Source: Deltaproteobacteria bacterium
Lineage (GTDB): Bacteria > Desulfobacterota > Desulfobacteria > Desulfobacterales > Desulfosarcinaceae
DNA length: 64,000 nucleotides
Direction: 5' to 3'
Assembly: GCA_021824175.1 (NCBI GenBank)
Contig: JAKALP010000004.1
Location: forward strand, 124,001-188,000
Positions 42,021 through 50,643 of this stretch are shown in pieces. The stretch's first letter is position 1. Every line of letters starts with the position of its first letter. Under the pieces are notes generated by a model. The model did not search any database. It saw nothing but the letters and a program-made list of their open reading frames with translations, and was not told the origin of the DNA. Made by a program: the position numbers and the translations under genes.

Positions 42021-43280
42021 ATGTTGGTGTTCTTAAGCGATGTCCACATGACCGATGGCAGCTCCGGGCTGACCATCAAACCAACGGCCTTCAGGATTTT
42101 TGCGGAGAATGTTCGCAAACTCGCGGATTCCTTACGGCCCAATCCTCCCGAAGAGATCAGGCTGGTGTTGCTGGGGGATATCTTCGATATCATTCGATCC
42201 ACCCAATGGCTTTCGGTAAATGCCCGACCGTGGGATAATGCCGGCCCCGGGCAGGAGGCGATGGTGCAGCAAATTCTGAATGGCATCATCCAAAAGAACA
42301 AAGATTCATTGGCGGAGTTCAGCGGTTTGCGGCAGTGGGCTCGGCAGAAAGATATCCCCTTTGGCATCACCTACGTCATGGGCAATCACGATTGGCTGAT
42401 CAATCGCTATGCCGCTTGTAGAAAGAGTGCGGCGGCAGCCCTGGGAATCGCCGGTAGCGAACCCTTTGCCTGCCAGTTCTTTGATCCGGACTACAAAATC
42501 TTTGCCCGCCATGGCGATATTTATGACGATTTCAATTACAGCGGCAATCGAGACGCTTCATCGCTTGGCGACGCTATCGTGATTGAATTGCTCAATAAGT
42601 ATCCGGCCCAGATGACTATGCGTTTGAAAGAGTTTGTCGAAGCGGGTGCCGTCACTGCCGATGACGCGAAATGGATCGGTGCGCAGCTCAGGGAGTTGGA
42701 CAACATCCGACCGCCTTATGATGCTGCCTCGTGGGTGCTCATGGTGGCCAATAAAACCCAAAACGAAGCGGCCCGCAGGCTCATCGAAAAGGTTTGGGAG
42801 AGCTGTGTAGATGCCTTTTTCGAGGTGCCTTTCATTAAGGCAAAGGACAGGTTTATGTTGCCTGATATGGTCGACTTTTTACAGATCGCTCTCAAGCTTT
42901 CATCGCATATGTCAAAATGGACCCTGGAGAAGCTTGCTGAATTGAAGGAAAAATATTTTCCCGATGATCCGGCCGGAGGCTATGACAAGCATGCCTTCGC
43001 AGAACCCAAGGTCCGATCCGGCGAAGCCAGTTTTGTTCTTTACGGTCACACCCATGACCACTTGATCATTCCCATGGATCAAATACCTCTGCCCGAGAGA
43101 AAACAGCAGGACAAAATCTACTTCAACACGGGAACCTGGCGCATGACATGGAACAAGGTCAAGTTCGACCCCGCGAATCGCGAATTTGTCGGTTGGCACG
43201 TGCTTTCGTATGTGACGATTTTCAAGGCGTCTGAGAATGGGCCCTACAACTTTGAAGTTTGGAACGCCGCGCTGGGATAG
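42021..43280 (+). CDS. Calcineurin-like metallophosphoesterase
   Basis: 419 aa from ATG 42021, which has AAAGGAGG at good spacing (a GTG-type start at 41982 is rejected). Five metal-binding blocks are in order: FLSDVHMTDG, LLGDIFDII, VMGNHDW, FARHGDIYDDFN and YGHTHDH. These build a two-metal site typical of phosphodiesterases and nucleotidases. Residues 190-330 form a helical insertion between blocks, larger than in small family members. No signal peptide, hence cytosolic. No neighbour suggests a substrate. Confidence 0.9.
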   Translation: MLVFLSDVHMTDGSSGLTIKPTAFRIFAENVRKLADSLRPNPPEEIRLVLLGDIFDIIRSTQWLSVNARPWDNAGPGQEAMVQQILNGIIQKNKDSLAEFSGLRQWARQKDIPFGITYVMGNHDWLINRYAACRKSAAAALGIAGSEPFACQFFDPDYKIFARHGDIYDDFNYSGNRDASSLGDAIVIELLNKYPAQMTMRLKEFVEAGAVTADDAKWIGAQLRELDNIRPPYDAASWVLMVANKTQNEAARRLIEKVWESCVDAFFEVPFIKAKDRFMLPDMVDFLQIALKLSSHMSKWTLEKLAELKEKYFPDDPAGGYDKHAFAEPKVRSGEASFVLYGHTHDHLIIPMDQIPLPERKQQDKIYFNTGTWRMTWNKVKFDPANREFVGWHVLSYVTIFKASENGPYNFEVWNAALG

Positions 43281-43297
43281 GCGGGCATTCCACCACC

Positions 43298-43330
43298 AAA
43301 AAAGAAAGGCCCTTCAACCGAAGGGCCTTT
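43298..43330 (-). terminator. Intrinsic terminator for the small gene at 43402
   Basis: A perfect 11-bp stem (AAAGGCCCTTC 43305-43315, GAAGGGCCTTT 43320-43330) with a 4-base loop. On the minus strand it is followed by TTTCTTTTTT, a good T tract. It also sits 25 bases after the plus-strand phosphoesterase stop and may act on both. Confidence 0.85.
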
Positions 43331-43401
43331 GCGTACCATTCCTTTGGCATGGGATGCTTCCGGCGGTGTGGGTATTTCTAATTATTCGTGGGCCGGCCGG
43401 A

Positions 43402-43587
43402 TTACTTGACCCAATACGCGCAACGCTCTTCCAGAACGCAGTATTTGATGAATTGCTTCTCGGCCTGTTTGTAATCTTCTTCCGAGTAGTGTTGGGTGTT
43501 TTCGGCGATGCGGAACATGCGCTTGCCGAGCTGGATCTTTTTTTGCAAACCTTCGTCTTTTCTTGGAGCAGGGGATCTTGTTTGCAT
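43402..43587 (-). CDS. Small protein, 61 aa, unknown function
   Basis: A short but credible gene: AGAAGG lies six bases before the ATG at 43587, and a strong terminator follows 70 bases after the stop. The product is charged and mostly helical: a basic N-terminus (MQTRSPAPRKDEGLQKKI), then FRIAENTQHYSEEDYKQAEKQF, and two cysteines near the end (KYCVLEERCAYWVK). No signal peptide. I do not recognise the family. A larger overlapping frame (43314-43649) is judged a shadow. Confidence 0.6.
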   Translation of the reverse strand: MQTRSPAPRKDEGLQKKIQLGKRMFRIAENTQHYSEEDYKQAEKQFIKYCVLEERCAYWVK

Positions 43588-43700
43588 GTCAGCCTTCTTT
43601 CTCTATCTCTCTTGCTGGTGAGTGGGGGGTTGCCGATTTGCCTCGTCACGCGTCAATCAATTTAATCGGTTTCCGCGGTTGCGCAAGGGGCGGGGGAAAT

Positions 43701-44036
43701 TTTCGTTGATTCGTTGTTCGTTGATTGGTTGATTCGTCTATTGGTGGATGGCTGGAGGTATTAACCTTTGTAAAAGAGATCGCATGTTTACCCCCTTGGG
43801 GTGCTTCTTCCGTCATGCCCGCGCAGGCGGGCATCCAGCGTGATGGCATCCTTCGAATCTGGATTCCCGCCGCAGTTGATCCCGTGCATAGTGCGGGACG
43901 GGAATGACGCACCTTTGTTTGCGCTGCTTCCCGACCGCTCCATTAATTCACTAACGGCCGGTGCCGGTTTCGGCCTTCCCCCAATCAACCAATCAACCAA
44001 TCAACCAATCAACGAATAACGAATAACGAATCAACG
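43701..44036. repeat. Composite repeat: family F arms around a family B element
   Basis: Outer arms: GTTGATTGGTTGATTCG on the left (about 43703-43737) and tandem CAATCAAC units on the right (43980-44036, five CCAATCAA-type units). Inside at 43812-43910 lies a family B dyad (GTCATGCCCGCGCAGGCGGG, with GGATTCCCGC and GGGAATGACGC at the far end). The right edge abuts the stop of the Dus gene. Confidence 0.8.
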
Positions 44037-44041
44037 CCCCC

Positions 44042-45073
44042 TCAACGCATCAGATTCATATTCGGCCGCTTCAGCTCCTGGGGTCCCCCCTGGAAAAACG
44101 CGGCGAGGGCTTCGCGCATGCCCTGGATGTCGACGGCATTGCGGATGCGGTTGTGCAGGGTATTGCCAAAGGAAAAGTTGGCGGCCAGATAGGCGCTGTA
44201 CATCTTGAAGCGGCGCAGGGCGCGGATGGGATCAAAGTGGATTTGGACCAGATCGAGCAGGCGCAGGGCCATATCCAAATAATTAATGGGCGGGGCGGGC
44301 GTCGCCTGGGTCCATTGGTTGAACACCCAGGGCCGTGCAATGGCGATGCGGCCCAGGGCCACGCCGTCGCAGCCCGTGGTTTGCAGCATTTTGAGGCAAT
44401 CTTCGGCATCGAAAACATCGCCGTTGCCAAAAACCGGGATGGTGACCGCTGCTTTCACCAGGCCGATATACTCCCAGCGCGCCGGCCGGGTGCGCACGTC
44501 GGGCGCCACGCGGGGGTGGAAGGTGAGGGCATCGGCGCCGGCATCCTCCAGGCGGCGGGCCAGCTCCACGGGCAGGCGCGGGTCGTCCTGCCAGCCGGTG
44601 CGGAATTTGACCAGGAGCGGGCAGCGGACGGCCCGGCGCACCTGGCGCACCATGGCGGCCGCGGCTTGGGGCTCTTTGAGCAGGGCCGCGCCCTGGTTGA
44701 ACTTGCAGATCTCGCGCACGGCGCAGCCCAGGTTGATATCCACGCCGAAGAGCCCTTCGCTTTCAACGCGCCGGGCCGCGGCCACCATGCGCTCCGGGTC
44801 AGGCCCCAGCAGTTGCAGCACCAGGTGGTCAGCTTCCTCATCGCGCCAGCGGAAGTAGGCCGAATTGGTGCGGTTTTCATGGGGAATGCGGGCCGCGCTG
44901 CACATTTCGGAAAAGAGCAAGCCGCAGCCGCCCAGCTCATCGAGCAGTTGGCGAAAGGCCACATGGCCCAGGCCGGTCATGGGCGCCAGCACCAGGCGGT
45001 TGGTGATGGTGCGGTTGCCGATGGTCAGCGGGCGGTCGAGCAGATGGGCCAGGGTATTTTCTTCTTTTAGCAT
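44042..45073 (-). CDS. dus: tRNA-dihydrouridine synthase family protein
   Basis: FMN- and NADPH-dependent reduction of uridine in tRNA. 343 aa. N-terminal TIM barrel with VLAPMTGLGHVAFR (FMN loop), LQLLGPDPERM, and the catalytic-cysteine strand DINLGCAVREICKFNQGAAL (Cys where canonical NxGCP lies, with Ala for Pro). Phosphate-binding region FGNGDVFDAEDC and GVALGRIAIARPWVF. C-terminal helical tRNA-binding domain present. A weak GCGGG precedes the ATG at 45073. Whether it is DusA, B or C type cannot be told. Confidence 0.92.
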   Translation of the reverse strand: MLKEENTLAHLLDRPLTIGNRTITNRLVLAPMTGLGHVAFRQLLDELGGCGLLFSEMCSAARIPHENRTNSAYFRWRDEEADHLVLQLLGPDPERMVAAARRVESEGLFGVDINLGCAVREICKFNQGAALLKEPQAAAAMVRQVRRAVRCPLLVKFRTGWQDDPRLPVELARRLEDAGADALTFHPRVAPDVRTRPARWEYIGLVKAAVTIPVFGNGDVFDAEDCLKMLQTTGCDGVALGRIAIARPWVFNQWTQATPAPPINYLDMALRLLDLVQIHFDPIRALRRFKMYSAYLAANFSFGNTLHNRIRNAVDIQGMREALAAFFQGGPQELKRPNMNLMR

Positions 45074-45091
45074 CCCGCAGCGACTCTCTTG

Positions 45092-45156
45092 ATCCGTGTA
45101 ATCCGTGTAATCCGTGGTAGAAAAAGATGACCACGGATTTCACGGATGGCACGGAT
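45092..45156. repeat. Dyad repeat, family A (copy 3)
   Basis: Arms 45092-45118 (three ATCCGTGTA-type units ending CCGTGGT) and 45130-45156 are inverted copies with three mismatches. It lies just upstream of the Dus start, on the 5' side of that gene. Confidence 0.85.
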
Positions 45157-45241
45157 GCATTACACGGCAATTCGCAGTCAAATTAGTTGCGCCGCGTTTT
45201 CTCCGAAGTAAAAGCAATCGCGAAGAAGTATTGGGCCGGCT

Positions 45242-46066
45242 CTATCCTCCAAACCGTTGCATATGGCAGAAAAGATAAAGCCCCGTTGGTTTGGCGCCGC
45301 TGGCCAGGGCGATGTTGAGATCCCGCGCCAGTCCCACGGCCAGGGCGGTCGGCCGGGAGTGGGCCAGGATGATGGGAATGCGCGCCCGGGCCGCCTTTTG
45401 CACCAGCTCGTAGCTGATGCGCGAGGACATCACCAGCACCTTGGCCAGGTGCAGGCGTTGATCCAGAAAAAGGCGACCCACCACTTTATCCAGGGCATTG
45501 TGGCGGCCTACATCTTCCATGGCGGCCAGAGGCTTCAGATCGGCGTCGAAGAGCACCGCGGCATGGCTGGCGGCATTGCGGTCCCGCAATGGTTGAAATG
45601 CTTCCAGGTTGCGCAGGCATTTCTCGGCCGCGGTGGTGTCGATGGTGATGGGATCCTGCAAGGGCCGCAGGACCTGGGTGAGCTCCTCGATCAAAGTTTT
45701 GCCGCACAAGCCGCAACTGGTCTGGCTGATGTACTCGCGCCGGTCCAGATGGCCGGCCACTTGTTTTTGACGCTGGGGGCTGAGGGTCACGGTGACCACA
45801 TTGGTCTCGTCGCCTTCGCACATGGCCAGACTGACCATATCCTCGGGCTGGTCGATCAAGCCTTCAGCCAGGCAAAATCCGGCCGCATGGGCCAGTTCGT
45901 CGCCGGGGGTGCGCATCACCACGGCATACGGTTTGCCCTGGACCCGGATGGAGAGGGGCTCTTCGGGCAGCAACTCGATGGCCAGTTCCGTGCGCCGGCC
46001 TTTATCCCAGTGCATGGCCTTGGCGCGGGAATCGGCGGCGAAGCTTTGGTTGATTTCATCTTTCAT
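45242..46066 (-). CDS. fdhD: Formate dehydrogenase accessory sulfurtransferase FdhD
   Basis: Transfers sulfur from a cysteine desulfurase to the Mo/W-bis-MGD cofactor of formate dehydrogenase. 274 aa. The persulfide-carrying cysteine pair is CGLCGK (Cys118 and Cys121). Other conserved parts: RTPGDELAHAAGFCLAEGLI, the MEDVGRHNALDKVVG strand, and SSRISYELVQKAARA. No formate dehydrogenase gene is present in the window, so its client must be elsewhere. The gene stands alone and no strong ribosome site is visible before the ATG at 46066. Confidence 0.95.
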   Translation of the reverse strand: MKDEINQSFAADSRAKAMHWDKGRRTELAIELLPEEPLSIRVQGKPYAVVMRTPGDELAHAAGFCLAEGLIDQPEDMVSLAMCEGDETNVVTVTLSPQRQKQVAGHLDRREYISQTSCGLCGKTLIEELTQVLRPLQDPITIDTTAAEKCLRNLEAFQPLRDRNAASHAAVLFDADLKPLAAMEDVGRHNALDKVVGRLFLDQRLHLAKVLVMSSRISYELVQKAARARIPIILAHSRPTALAVGLARDLNIALASGAKPTGLYLFCHMQRFGG

Positions 46067-46144
46067 GGCGAGGTTTTTAATCTATAAAGGGTGCTTTGTC
46101 CATGAGTGGACATGGCGCAAGGGCGGATTTCCCCCATCTTTTTT

Positions 46145-46207
46145 CTCGTACTCGTACTCGTACGCGTACTCGAACGAATTTCAAATATTATCGAGTACGA
46201 GTACGAT
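46145..46207. repeat. Dyad repeat, family D (copy 2)
   Basis: TCGTACTCGTACTCGTACGC on the left (46146) against CGAGTACGAGTACGA on the right (46192-46206), with an A+T-rich loop. It lies between the divergent fdhD and dapA-like genes, so it may overlap their promoters. Confidence 0.8.
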
Positions 46208-46333
46208 CCGGGCGGAAGCCTCCGTGATGCGGTCGTGTCGAGTTGCACCGCATGTCCATTGCACTGTTGATAAGCATCGTCAAAACCGCTATACCGAAAC
46301 CTAACATTTAAGCACAAACGAAAAGGGGGAGAA

Positions 46334-47374
46334 ATGAAAGCCGGATGTTATACGGCCCTGGTGACACCCTTCACCCAAGATGGGGCCCATGTGGATCAAA
46401 AGGGATTGGAACAGCTGGTGGCGTTTCAGATCGCTGGCGGCATCACCGGCATTGTGGCCGTGGGCACCACTGGTGAAAGCCCGACGCTGGATTGGAACGA
46501 ACACAATCAGGTGGTGGACAGTATCGCCCGCCTGAGCAAGAACAAATGCCTGTGTATTGCCGGCACCGGCAGCAACAACACCCAGGAGGCCTTGCAGGCC
46601 ACCGAACACGCGGCCCTGCAAAAGGTGGACGGCGTCTTGCTGATGGACCCGTACTACAATGGTCCCAGCTCCCTGGAGATCCGGCGTGAATATCTGGCGC
46701 CCATTGCCGCCCGTTACTCCAAGCTGGAGATCATCCCCTATGTGATTCCCGGCCGCACCGGCACCCAACTGCTGCCCGAGGATCTGGCGCTGCTTTACAA
46801 GGCCTATCCCAACGTGAGCACGGTCAAGGAGGCCACCGGCGATCTGAACAACATGCGCCGCACCCGGGCTTGCTGCGGACCAGGCTATACCATTTTATCC
46901 GGCGACGACGGCATCACCTTTGAGATGATGACTGATCCCGCCATTGGCGCGGCCGGCGTGATTTCGGTGGTCAGCAATATCGCACCCAAAGCCATGACTG
47001 ATATGGTAGCCCGGCTGGCGGCCGGCGACCGCAATGGCGCCGAGCAGCTCCTTAAAAAAGTGACGCCCCTGTTCGACCTGGTGACGGTTAAAACCAAAGA
47101 GCGCACGCCCCATGGCGAAGTGGTGTGCCGGGCGCGCAATCCGTTGGCCGTCAAAACCCTGATGCGCTTGTTGGGCATGCCCGCCGGTCCGTGCCGCCCG
47201 CCCATGGGCAAGATGACCCGCGCGGGCTTGGATGTGGTTCTGGCCACGGCCCGCAAGGTGTGGCGCGATACGCCCGAGATTCTCAAGCCCATCGCCGACT
47301 TCTTCCGGGTGGACATCGCCGAGCGGCTGGATAATCCCAAATATCAGGAAGGGTTGTTCTACAGGGAGTATTAA
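46334..47374 (+). CDS. dapA: Dihydrodipicolinate synthase family protein
   Basis: Class I aldolase/lyase, lysine-Schiff-base type. 346 aa, about 50 longer than typical DapA (about 290) because of a C-terminal extension (KVWRDTPEILKPIADFFRVD onward). Schiff-base Lys165 (VSTVKEATGD), Tyr136 (IIPYVIPGRTG) and Thr45-Thr46 (VGTTGES) of the DapA triad are present, so the DHDPS reaction is plausible. The symbol is tentative; related lyases (NanA, KDG aldolase) share these residues. GGGGGAG precedes the ATG at 46334. A terminator follows at 47399. Confidence 0.85.
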   Translation: MKAGCYTALVTPFTQDGAHVDQKGLEQLVAFQIAGGITGIVAVGTTGESPTLDWNEHNQVVDSIARLSKNKCLCIAGTGSNNTQEALQATEHAALQKVDGVLLMDPYYNGPSSLEIRREYLAPIAARYSKLEIIPYVIPGRTGTQLLPEDLALLYKAYPNVSTVKEATGDLNNMRRTRACCGPGYTILSGDDGITFEMMTDPAIGAAGVISVVSNIAPKAMTDMVARLAAGDRNGAEQLLKKVTPLFDLVTVKTKERTPHGEVVCRARNPLAVKTLMRLLGMPAGPCRPPMGKMTRAGLDVVLATARKVWRDTPEILKPIADFFRVDIAERLDNPKYQEGLFYREY

Positions 47375-47398
47375 TAATAGAAGATTGTGCTTTTGAAT

Positions 47399-47443
47399 CA
47401 AGGCCGGGGTCGGTAGCACAACCGATTCCCGGCCTTGTTTTTT
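47399..47443 (+). terminator. Intrinsic terminator after the dapA-like gene
   Basis: CAAGGCCGGG and TCGGT pair with ACCGA and CCCGGCCTTG around a short loop, followed by a run of six T (47438-47443). The T run overlaps the stop codon of the convergent SPFH gene. Confidence 0.92.
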
Positions 47444-48296
47444 ATTTAGCCAACCCGCCGATGATGCCGCGCACAGAGTTGGGGATGTCGCCGGGCAGGA
47501 CCACGATTTTAGAATTTTCGGAAGTAGAGAGTTGGCCCAGGGCGTCCAGGTAGCGTTCGCCCAGCAGGTAGACTACCGGCAGCTCATTGTTCTGGATGGC
47601 CTGGGTGATCTTTTCAATGGCCGCCTGGCTGGCTTGGGCCAGCACCACCTTGGCCTGACCATCGCGTTTGGAGGCTTCCAGCCGGCCTTCGGCTTCGAGG
47701 ATGGCGGCGGCCTTTTCGCCGTCGGCGCGGGTCACCGTGGCCCGGCGCTGGCGTTCGGCGGCTGCTTGTTCTTCCATGGCCTTTTGCATGGTGGGCGAGG
47801 GGTTGATGTCCTGGATCTCAACGCTTTTCAGGGTGATGCCCCAGTCGGCGATATCGTCGGAGATGGCCACTTTGAGCTTGGCCTTGATCTGGTCCCTGGA
47901 AGACAAGGCGTCATCCAGATCCATTTCGCCCACGATGGAGCGCAGGGTGGTCTGCACCAGGGTCCGAATGGCCAGGGCGTAGTCCTCAACGCCGTAGACC
48001 GCCTTTTCCGGGTGGATGATGTTGATATAGGCCACGGCATTGGCCACGATCACCACGTTATCTTTGGTAATGACTTCCTGGGAGGGAATATCGAGCACGA
48101 TATCTTTGGTGGTGATGCGATAGGCCACGGAGTCAATATAGGGCACGATAATATTCAAGCCGGGGCCCAGGATTTTGTGGTATTTGCCCAACCGCTGGAC
48201 CACGAATTTGAAGCCCTGGGGCACGATGCGCACGCCCAGGGAGATGGTGACGATGACGAGTAGAACAAAGACGGATACGACAAACATACCGGCCAT
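47442..48296 (-). CDS. SPFH/band-7 protein, stomatin/QmcA-like
   Basis: Membrane-anchored scaffold protein, 284 aa. N-terminal hydrophobic anchor (MFVVSVFVLLVIVTISLGV), then the SPFH domain (QRLGKYHKILGPGLNIIVPY, the VTTKDIVLDIPSQEVITKDN region, LRSIVGEMDLDDALSSRDQI), a helical coiled coil (EQAAAERQRRATVTRADGEK), and a C-terminal oligomerisation tail (NSVRGIIGGLAK). AGGAGG precedes the ATG at 48296. It lies downstream of an NfeD-family gene (48456-48920, same strand), the classical NfeD-stomatin pairing. Repeats of families D and E separate them. Confidence 0.94.
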   Translation of the reverse strand: MAGMFVVSVFVLLVIVTISLGVRIVPQGFKFVVQRLGKYHKILGPGLNIIVPYIDSVAYRITTKDIVLDIPSQEVITKDNVVIVANAVAYINIIHPEKAVYGVEDYALAIRTLVQTTLRSIVGEMDLDDALSSRDQIKAKLKVAISDDIADWGITLKSVEIQDINPSPTMQKAMEEQAAAERQRRATVTRADGEKAAAILEAEGRLEASKRDGQAKVVLAQASQAAIEKITQAIQNNELPVVYLLGERYLDALGQLSTSENSKIVVLPGDIPNSVRGIIGGLAK

Positions 48297-48360
48297 GGTG
48301 CTCCTCCTTTAAAATTGTGGGTCAATGTCATTTAGTTAAGAATTATCGAGGAAGGATAAA

Positions 48361-48440
48361 CTCGTACTCGTACCCGTACACGTACGAATCGAATCATGGA
48401 ATCCTCCCATTCCAAAATAGTTATTTTGAGATGGCTCGTG
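48361..48440. repeat. Family D (copy 3) and family E (copy 4) repeats
   Basis: CTCGTACTCGTACCCGTACA at 48361 and CGTACGAATC make a degraded family D element. ATTCCAAAATAGTTATTTTG then AGATGGCTCGTG (48410-48441) is a family E half. Both lie between the NfeD gene and the SPFH gene. Confidence 0.65.
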
Positions 48441-48455
48441 GTTGCAGCCGAGCGT

Positions 48456-48920
48456 TTAGCTCATTTCTTTTTTCTTCTCCACAATCAGCGTATTGCCTGA
48501 AATATCCTTGACGTAGACACGGTCTCCCGGCGTCACGGGTTCATTGCAGATAAAGGGCCATTCATCGGCGCCCAACAGGGGCGTAGTAAAACGGACAATG
48601 CCCCGGTTCTTCTCCGCCGGGGTCTTGATCACCTGGCCGCTTTCGCCCACGATTGCTTCCTTGGCGATACCGGCTTTGGTGCGGTCGGTCATTAGGGGTT
48701 TGAAGTATTTAAACCAGAGCACGGTGAAGACACAGGAGGCGATGGCCCAGATAAAGAGCTGCCAAGTCAAAGCGAGACTGGGGAATACAAGCAGCGCGCC
48801 GGACGAGATGATGGCGCCCAGGCCAAACCAAAAGATCGTGAAGCTGGGGATGAACAGCTCAGCCATGATGAGCAGCATGCCAAAAATCAGCCAGTGCCAG
48901 TAGAGGATCTGAATCGCCAT
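48456..48920 (-). CDS. NfeD-family membrane protein
   Basis: 154 aa. Three or four transmembrane helices in the first 80 residues (WHWLIFGMLLIMAELFIPSF, FWFGLGAIISSGALLVFP, LFIWAIASCVFTVLWF) followed by the NfeD OB-fold (GESGQVIKTPAEKNRGIVRF, CNEPVTPGDRVYVKDISGN). NfeD short forms (without the serine protease half) pair with SPFH proteins in membrane microdomains. ATG 48920 is chosen (GGAG eight bases upstream); an upstream ORF extension is not supported. Transcribed before the SPFH gene at 47442-48296. Confidence 0.93.
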   Translation of the reverse strand: MAIQILYWHWLIFGMLLIMAELFIPSFTIFWFGLGAIISSGALLVFPSLALTWQLFIWAIASCVFTVLWFKYFKPLMTDRTKAGIAKEAIVGESGQVIKTPAEKNRGIVRFTTPLLGADEWPFICNEPVTPGDRVYVKDISGNTLIVEKKKEMS

Positions 48921-49079
48921 GATGGTCGCTCCATGCGAAGAAGATTGAAAAGTGGTGAATGCAATTATCGGGACGCGGCCCTGAAATGAAGAGATGCCGT
49001 CTGCCGGGCCATGTGGAACCCGCCTCATGGAGGCTAAGCCATACCATGGGCCGTCTCCTGCGGCAAGACTTGGCATGCA

Positions 49080-49215
49080 AGTCAGTAGTGTTGCACGATA
49101 GAACTTTTCATGCAAATCGTACTCGAAAAACTTTTTAAACCATTCGAGTACGCGTATGAGTACGAGTACGATAAGGCAGAGACCTCATGCTTCATGCAAC
49201 AGCCGTGACTTACAC
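49080..49215. repeat. Dyad repeat, family D (copy 4)
   Basis: TCGTACTCGAAAAA on the left (49117) against TTCGAGTACGCG and GAGTACGAGTACGA on the right (49143-49171). Flanking parts resemble copy 1: AGTCAGTAGTGTTGCA and CATGCAACAGCCGTGACTTA then CACACC. Most of the 48921-49298 gap is this element; no other gene seen. Confidence 0.75.
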
Positions 49216-49298
49216 ACCTTACACCCCAAGGCTTGCTCAAGGCAGAGGGGAATTGTATATAGAAATGAATTTTATAGCTCAACACTCCGGGGGCGTCG

Positions 49299-50591
49299 AT
49301 GAATGTAGTCTTTCTGGTCATGGTGGGGGCTGCCTTTGGTTTTGCCGCCTGGCACCAATTTCTGTGGGTGCCGGTAGCGGGCGCCGCGCCCATGGAGGCC
49401 CTGTCCAAGGCCATGATCGACGCAGCCGCCGGCAGCGTGGAACTGGCTATTGGATTGGTGGGGGTCATGACCCTGTTTCTGGGGTTGATGAAGGTGGCCG
49501 AAGCCGGCGGGATGCTCACCATCGTGGCCCCCTTGATCCGGCCCTTGATGGTGCGCCTGTTTCCCGATGTGCCGGCCGATCATCCGGCCATGGGCGCCAT
49601 GATCCTCAATCTTTCAGCCAATGCCCTGGGCTTGGGCAACGCGGCCACCCCTTTCGGTATCCGGGCCATGCAGGAGCTGGACAAACTCAACCCCCGCCAA
49701 GGCACGGCCACGGATGCCATGGCGCTGTTTCTGGCCATCAACACCTCGTCGGTGACCCTGTTGCCCACCGGCGTCATCGCTTTGCGGGCCGCGGCCGGAT
49801 CAGCCAACGCGGCTGGCATTTTGCCCACCACCCTATTTGCCACCATCGGCTCCACCACCATCGCCATTATAGCCGCCAAACTCTATCAGCGCTGGGCACC
49901 CTCGAAGCAGGTGCCCGCCGGTGCCGCTGCTCCAAATCCGGGTTCAGCGGAGAATAAGCAGAGTTTGCCGGCCGTGGCCCAAACGCCCGGCTACCCGTTG
50001 TGGGTGAGCATCGCGGCCCTTGGAATCCTGGCCGCGGCCGTGCCTTTGGCCGTGCGCTTCGGCCGCACCGTTTCGCCATGGGTCATCCCAGGATTAATGA
50101 TTTTCTTCCTGGGCTTCGGCGCCGCGCGGCGCGTGCGGGTCTATGAAATCTTTGTGGAGGGCGGCAAGGAGGGCTTTCAGGTGGCCTTGCGCATCATCCC
50201 CTACCTGGTGGCCATTCTGGTATCCGTGGCTATGTTGCGGGCCAGCGGCGCCCTGGATGCCATGGTGAACCTGCTGGGACCCTATACGGCCAAGGTGGGG
50301 CTGCCGGCCGAAGCCCTGCCCATGGCCTTGATGCGGCCGCTGTCCGGCTCGGGGGCCTATGCCATCCTGGCGGCGATTATTAAAGATCCGGCCATTGGAC
50401 CGGACAGCTACACCGGTTATCTGGTCAGCACCCTCCAGGGGTGCACCGAAACCACTTTTTATGTGTTGGCCGTTTACTTCGGCGCGGTTCAGGTGCGCCG
50501 CATGCGGCACACCCTGGCCGCGGCCTTGACCGCTGAAGTGGCGGGCGTGGCGTTTTCAATTATAGCGTGCCTGTATTTGTACGGGGCCTAG
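49299..50591 (+). CDS. SpmA-SpmB fusion, nucleoside-gate family membrane protein
   Basis: 430 aa. The N-terminal half matches SpmA (ALSKAMIDAAAGSVELAIGLV, LMKVAEAGGML, LNLSANALGLGNAATPFGIR); the C-terminal half matches SpmB (EGGKEGFQVALRIIPYLVAI, EALPMALMRPLSGSGA, GPDSYTGYLVSTLQGCTETT). In Bacillus these are two genes (spmA, spmB) for spore-core dehydration; Gram-negatives use related nucleoside-recognition-domain proteins of unknown transport role. GGGGG lies before the ATG at 49299. The host is unlikely to sporulate, so I call it a membrane transporter-like protein of unknown substrate. Confidence 0.88.
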   Translation: MNVVFLVMVGAAFGFAAWHQFLWVPVAGAAPMEALSKAMIDAAAGSVELAIGLVGVMTLFLGLMKVAEAGGMLTIVAPLIRPLMVRLFPDVPADHPAMGAMILNLSANALGLGNAATPFGIRAMQELDKLNPRQGTATDAMALFLAINTSSVTLLPTGVIALRAAAGSANAAGILPTTLFATIGSTTIAIIAAKLYQRWAPSKQVPAGAAAPNPGSAENKQSLPAVAQTPGYPLWVSIAALGILAAAVPLAVRFGRTVSPWVIPGLMIFFLGFGAARRVRVYEIFVEGGKEGFQVALRIIPYLVAILVSVAMLRASGALDAMVNLLGPYTAKVGLPAEALPMALMRPLSGSGAYAILAAIIKDPAIGPDSYTGYLVSTLQGCTETTFYVLAVYFGAVQVRRMRHTLAAALTAEVAGVAFSIIACLYLYGA

Positions 50592-50643
50592 TGCTCAGAG
50601 TTATTGATTCGATGACGTATCCTCCTGCTTGACTTTATTTCTC

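Noticed and set aside
43980-44036. Possible CRISPR or integron-like array of CAATCAAC units
   Set aside because: Units abut directly without spacers, and form one arm of a dyad.
44153-45070. 305-codon plus-strand frame opposite the Dus gene
   Set aside because: Antisense shadow, Ala/Gly/His-rich with no family features.
49299-50591. Evidence for sporulation
   Set aside because: SpmA/SpmB-like proteins occur widely in non-sporulating bacteria, and no other spore gene is in the window.
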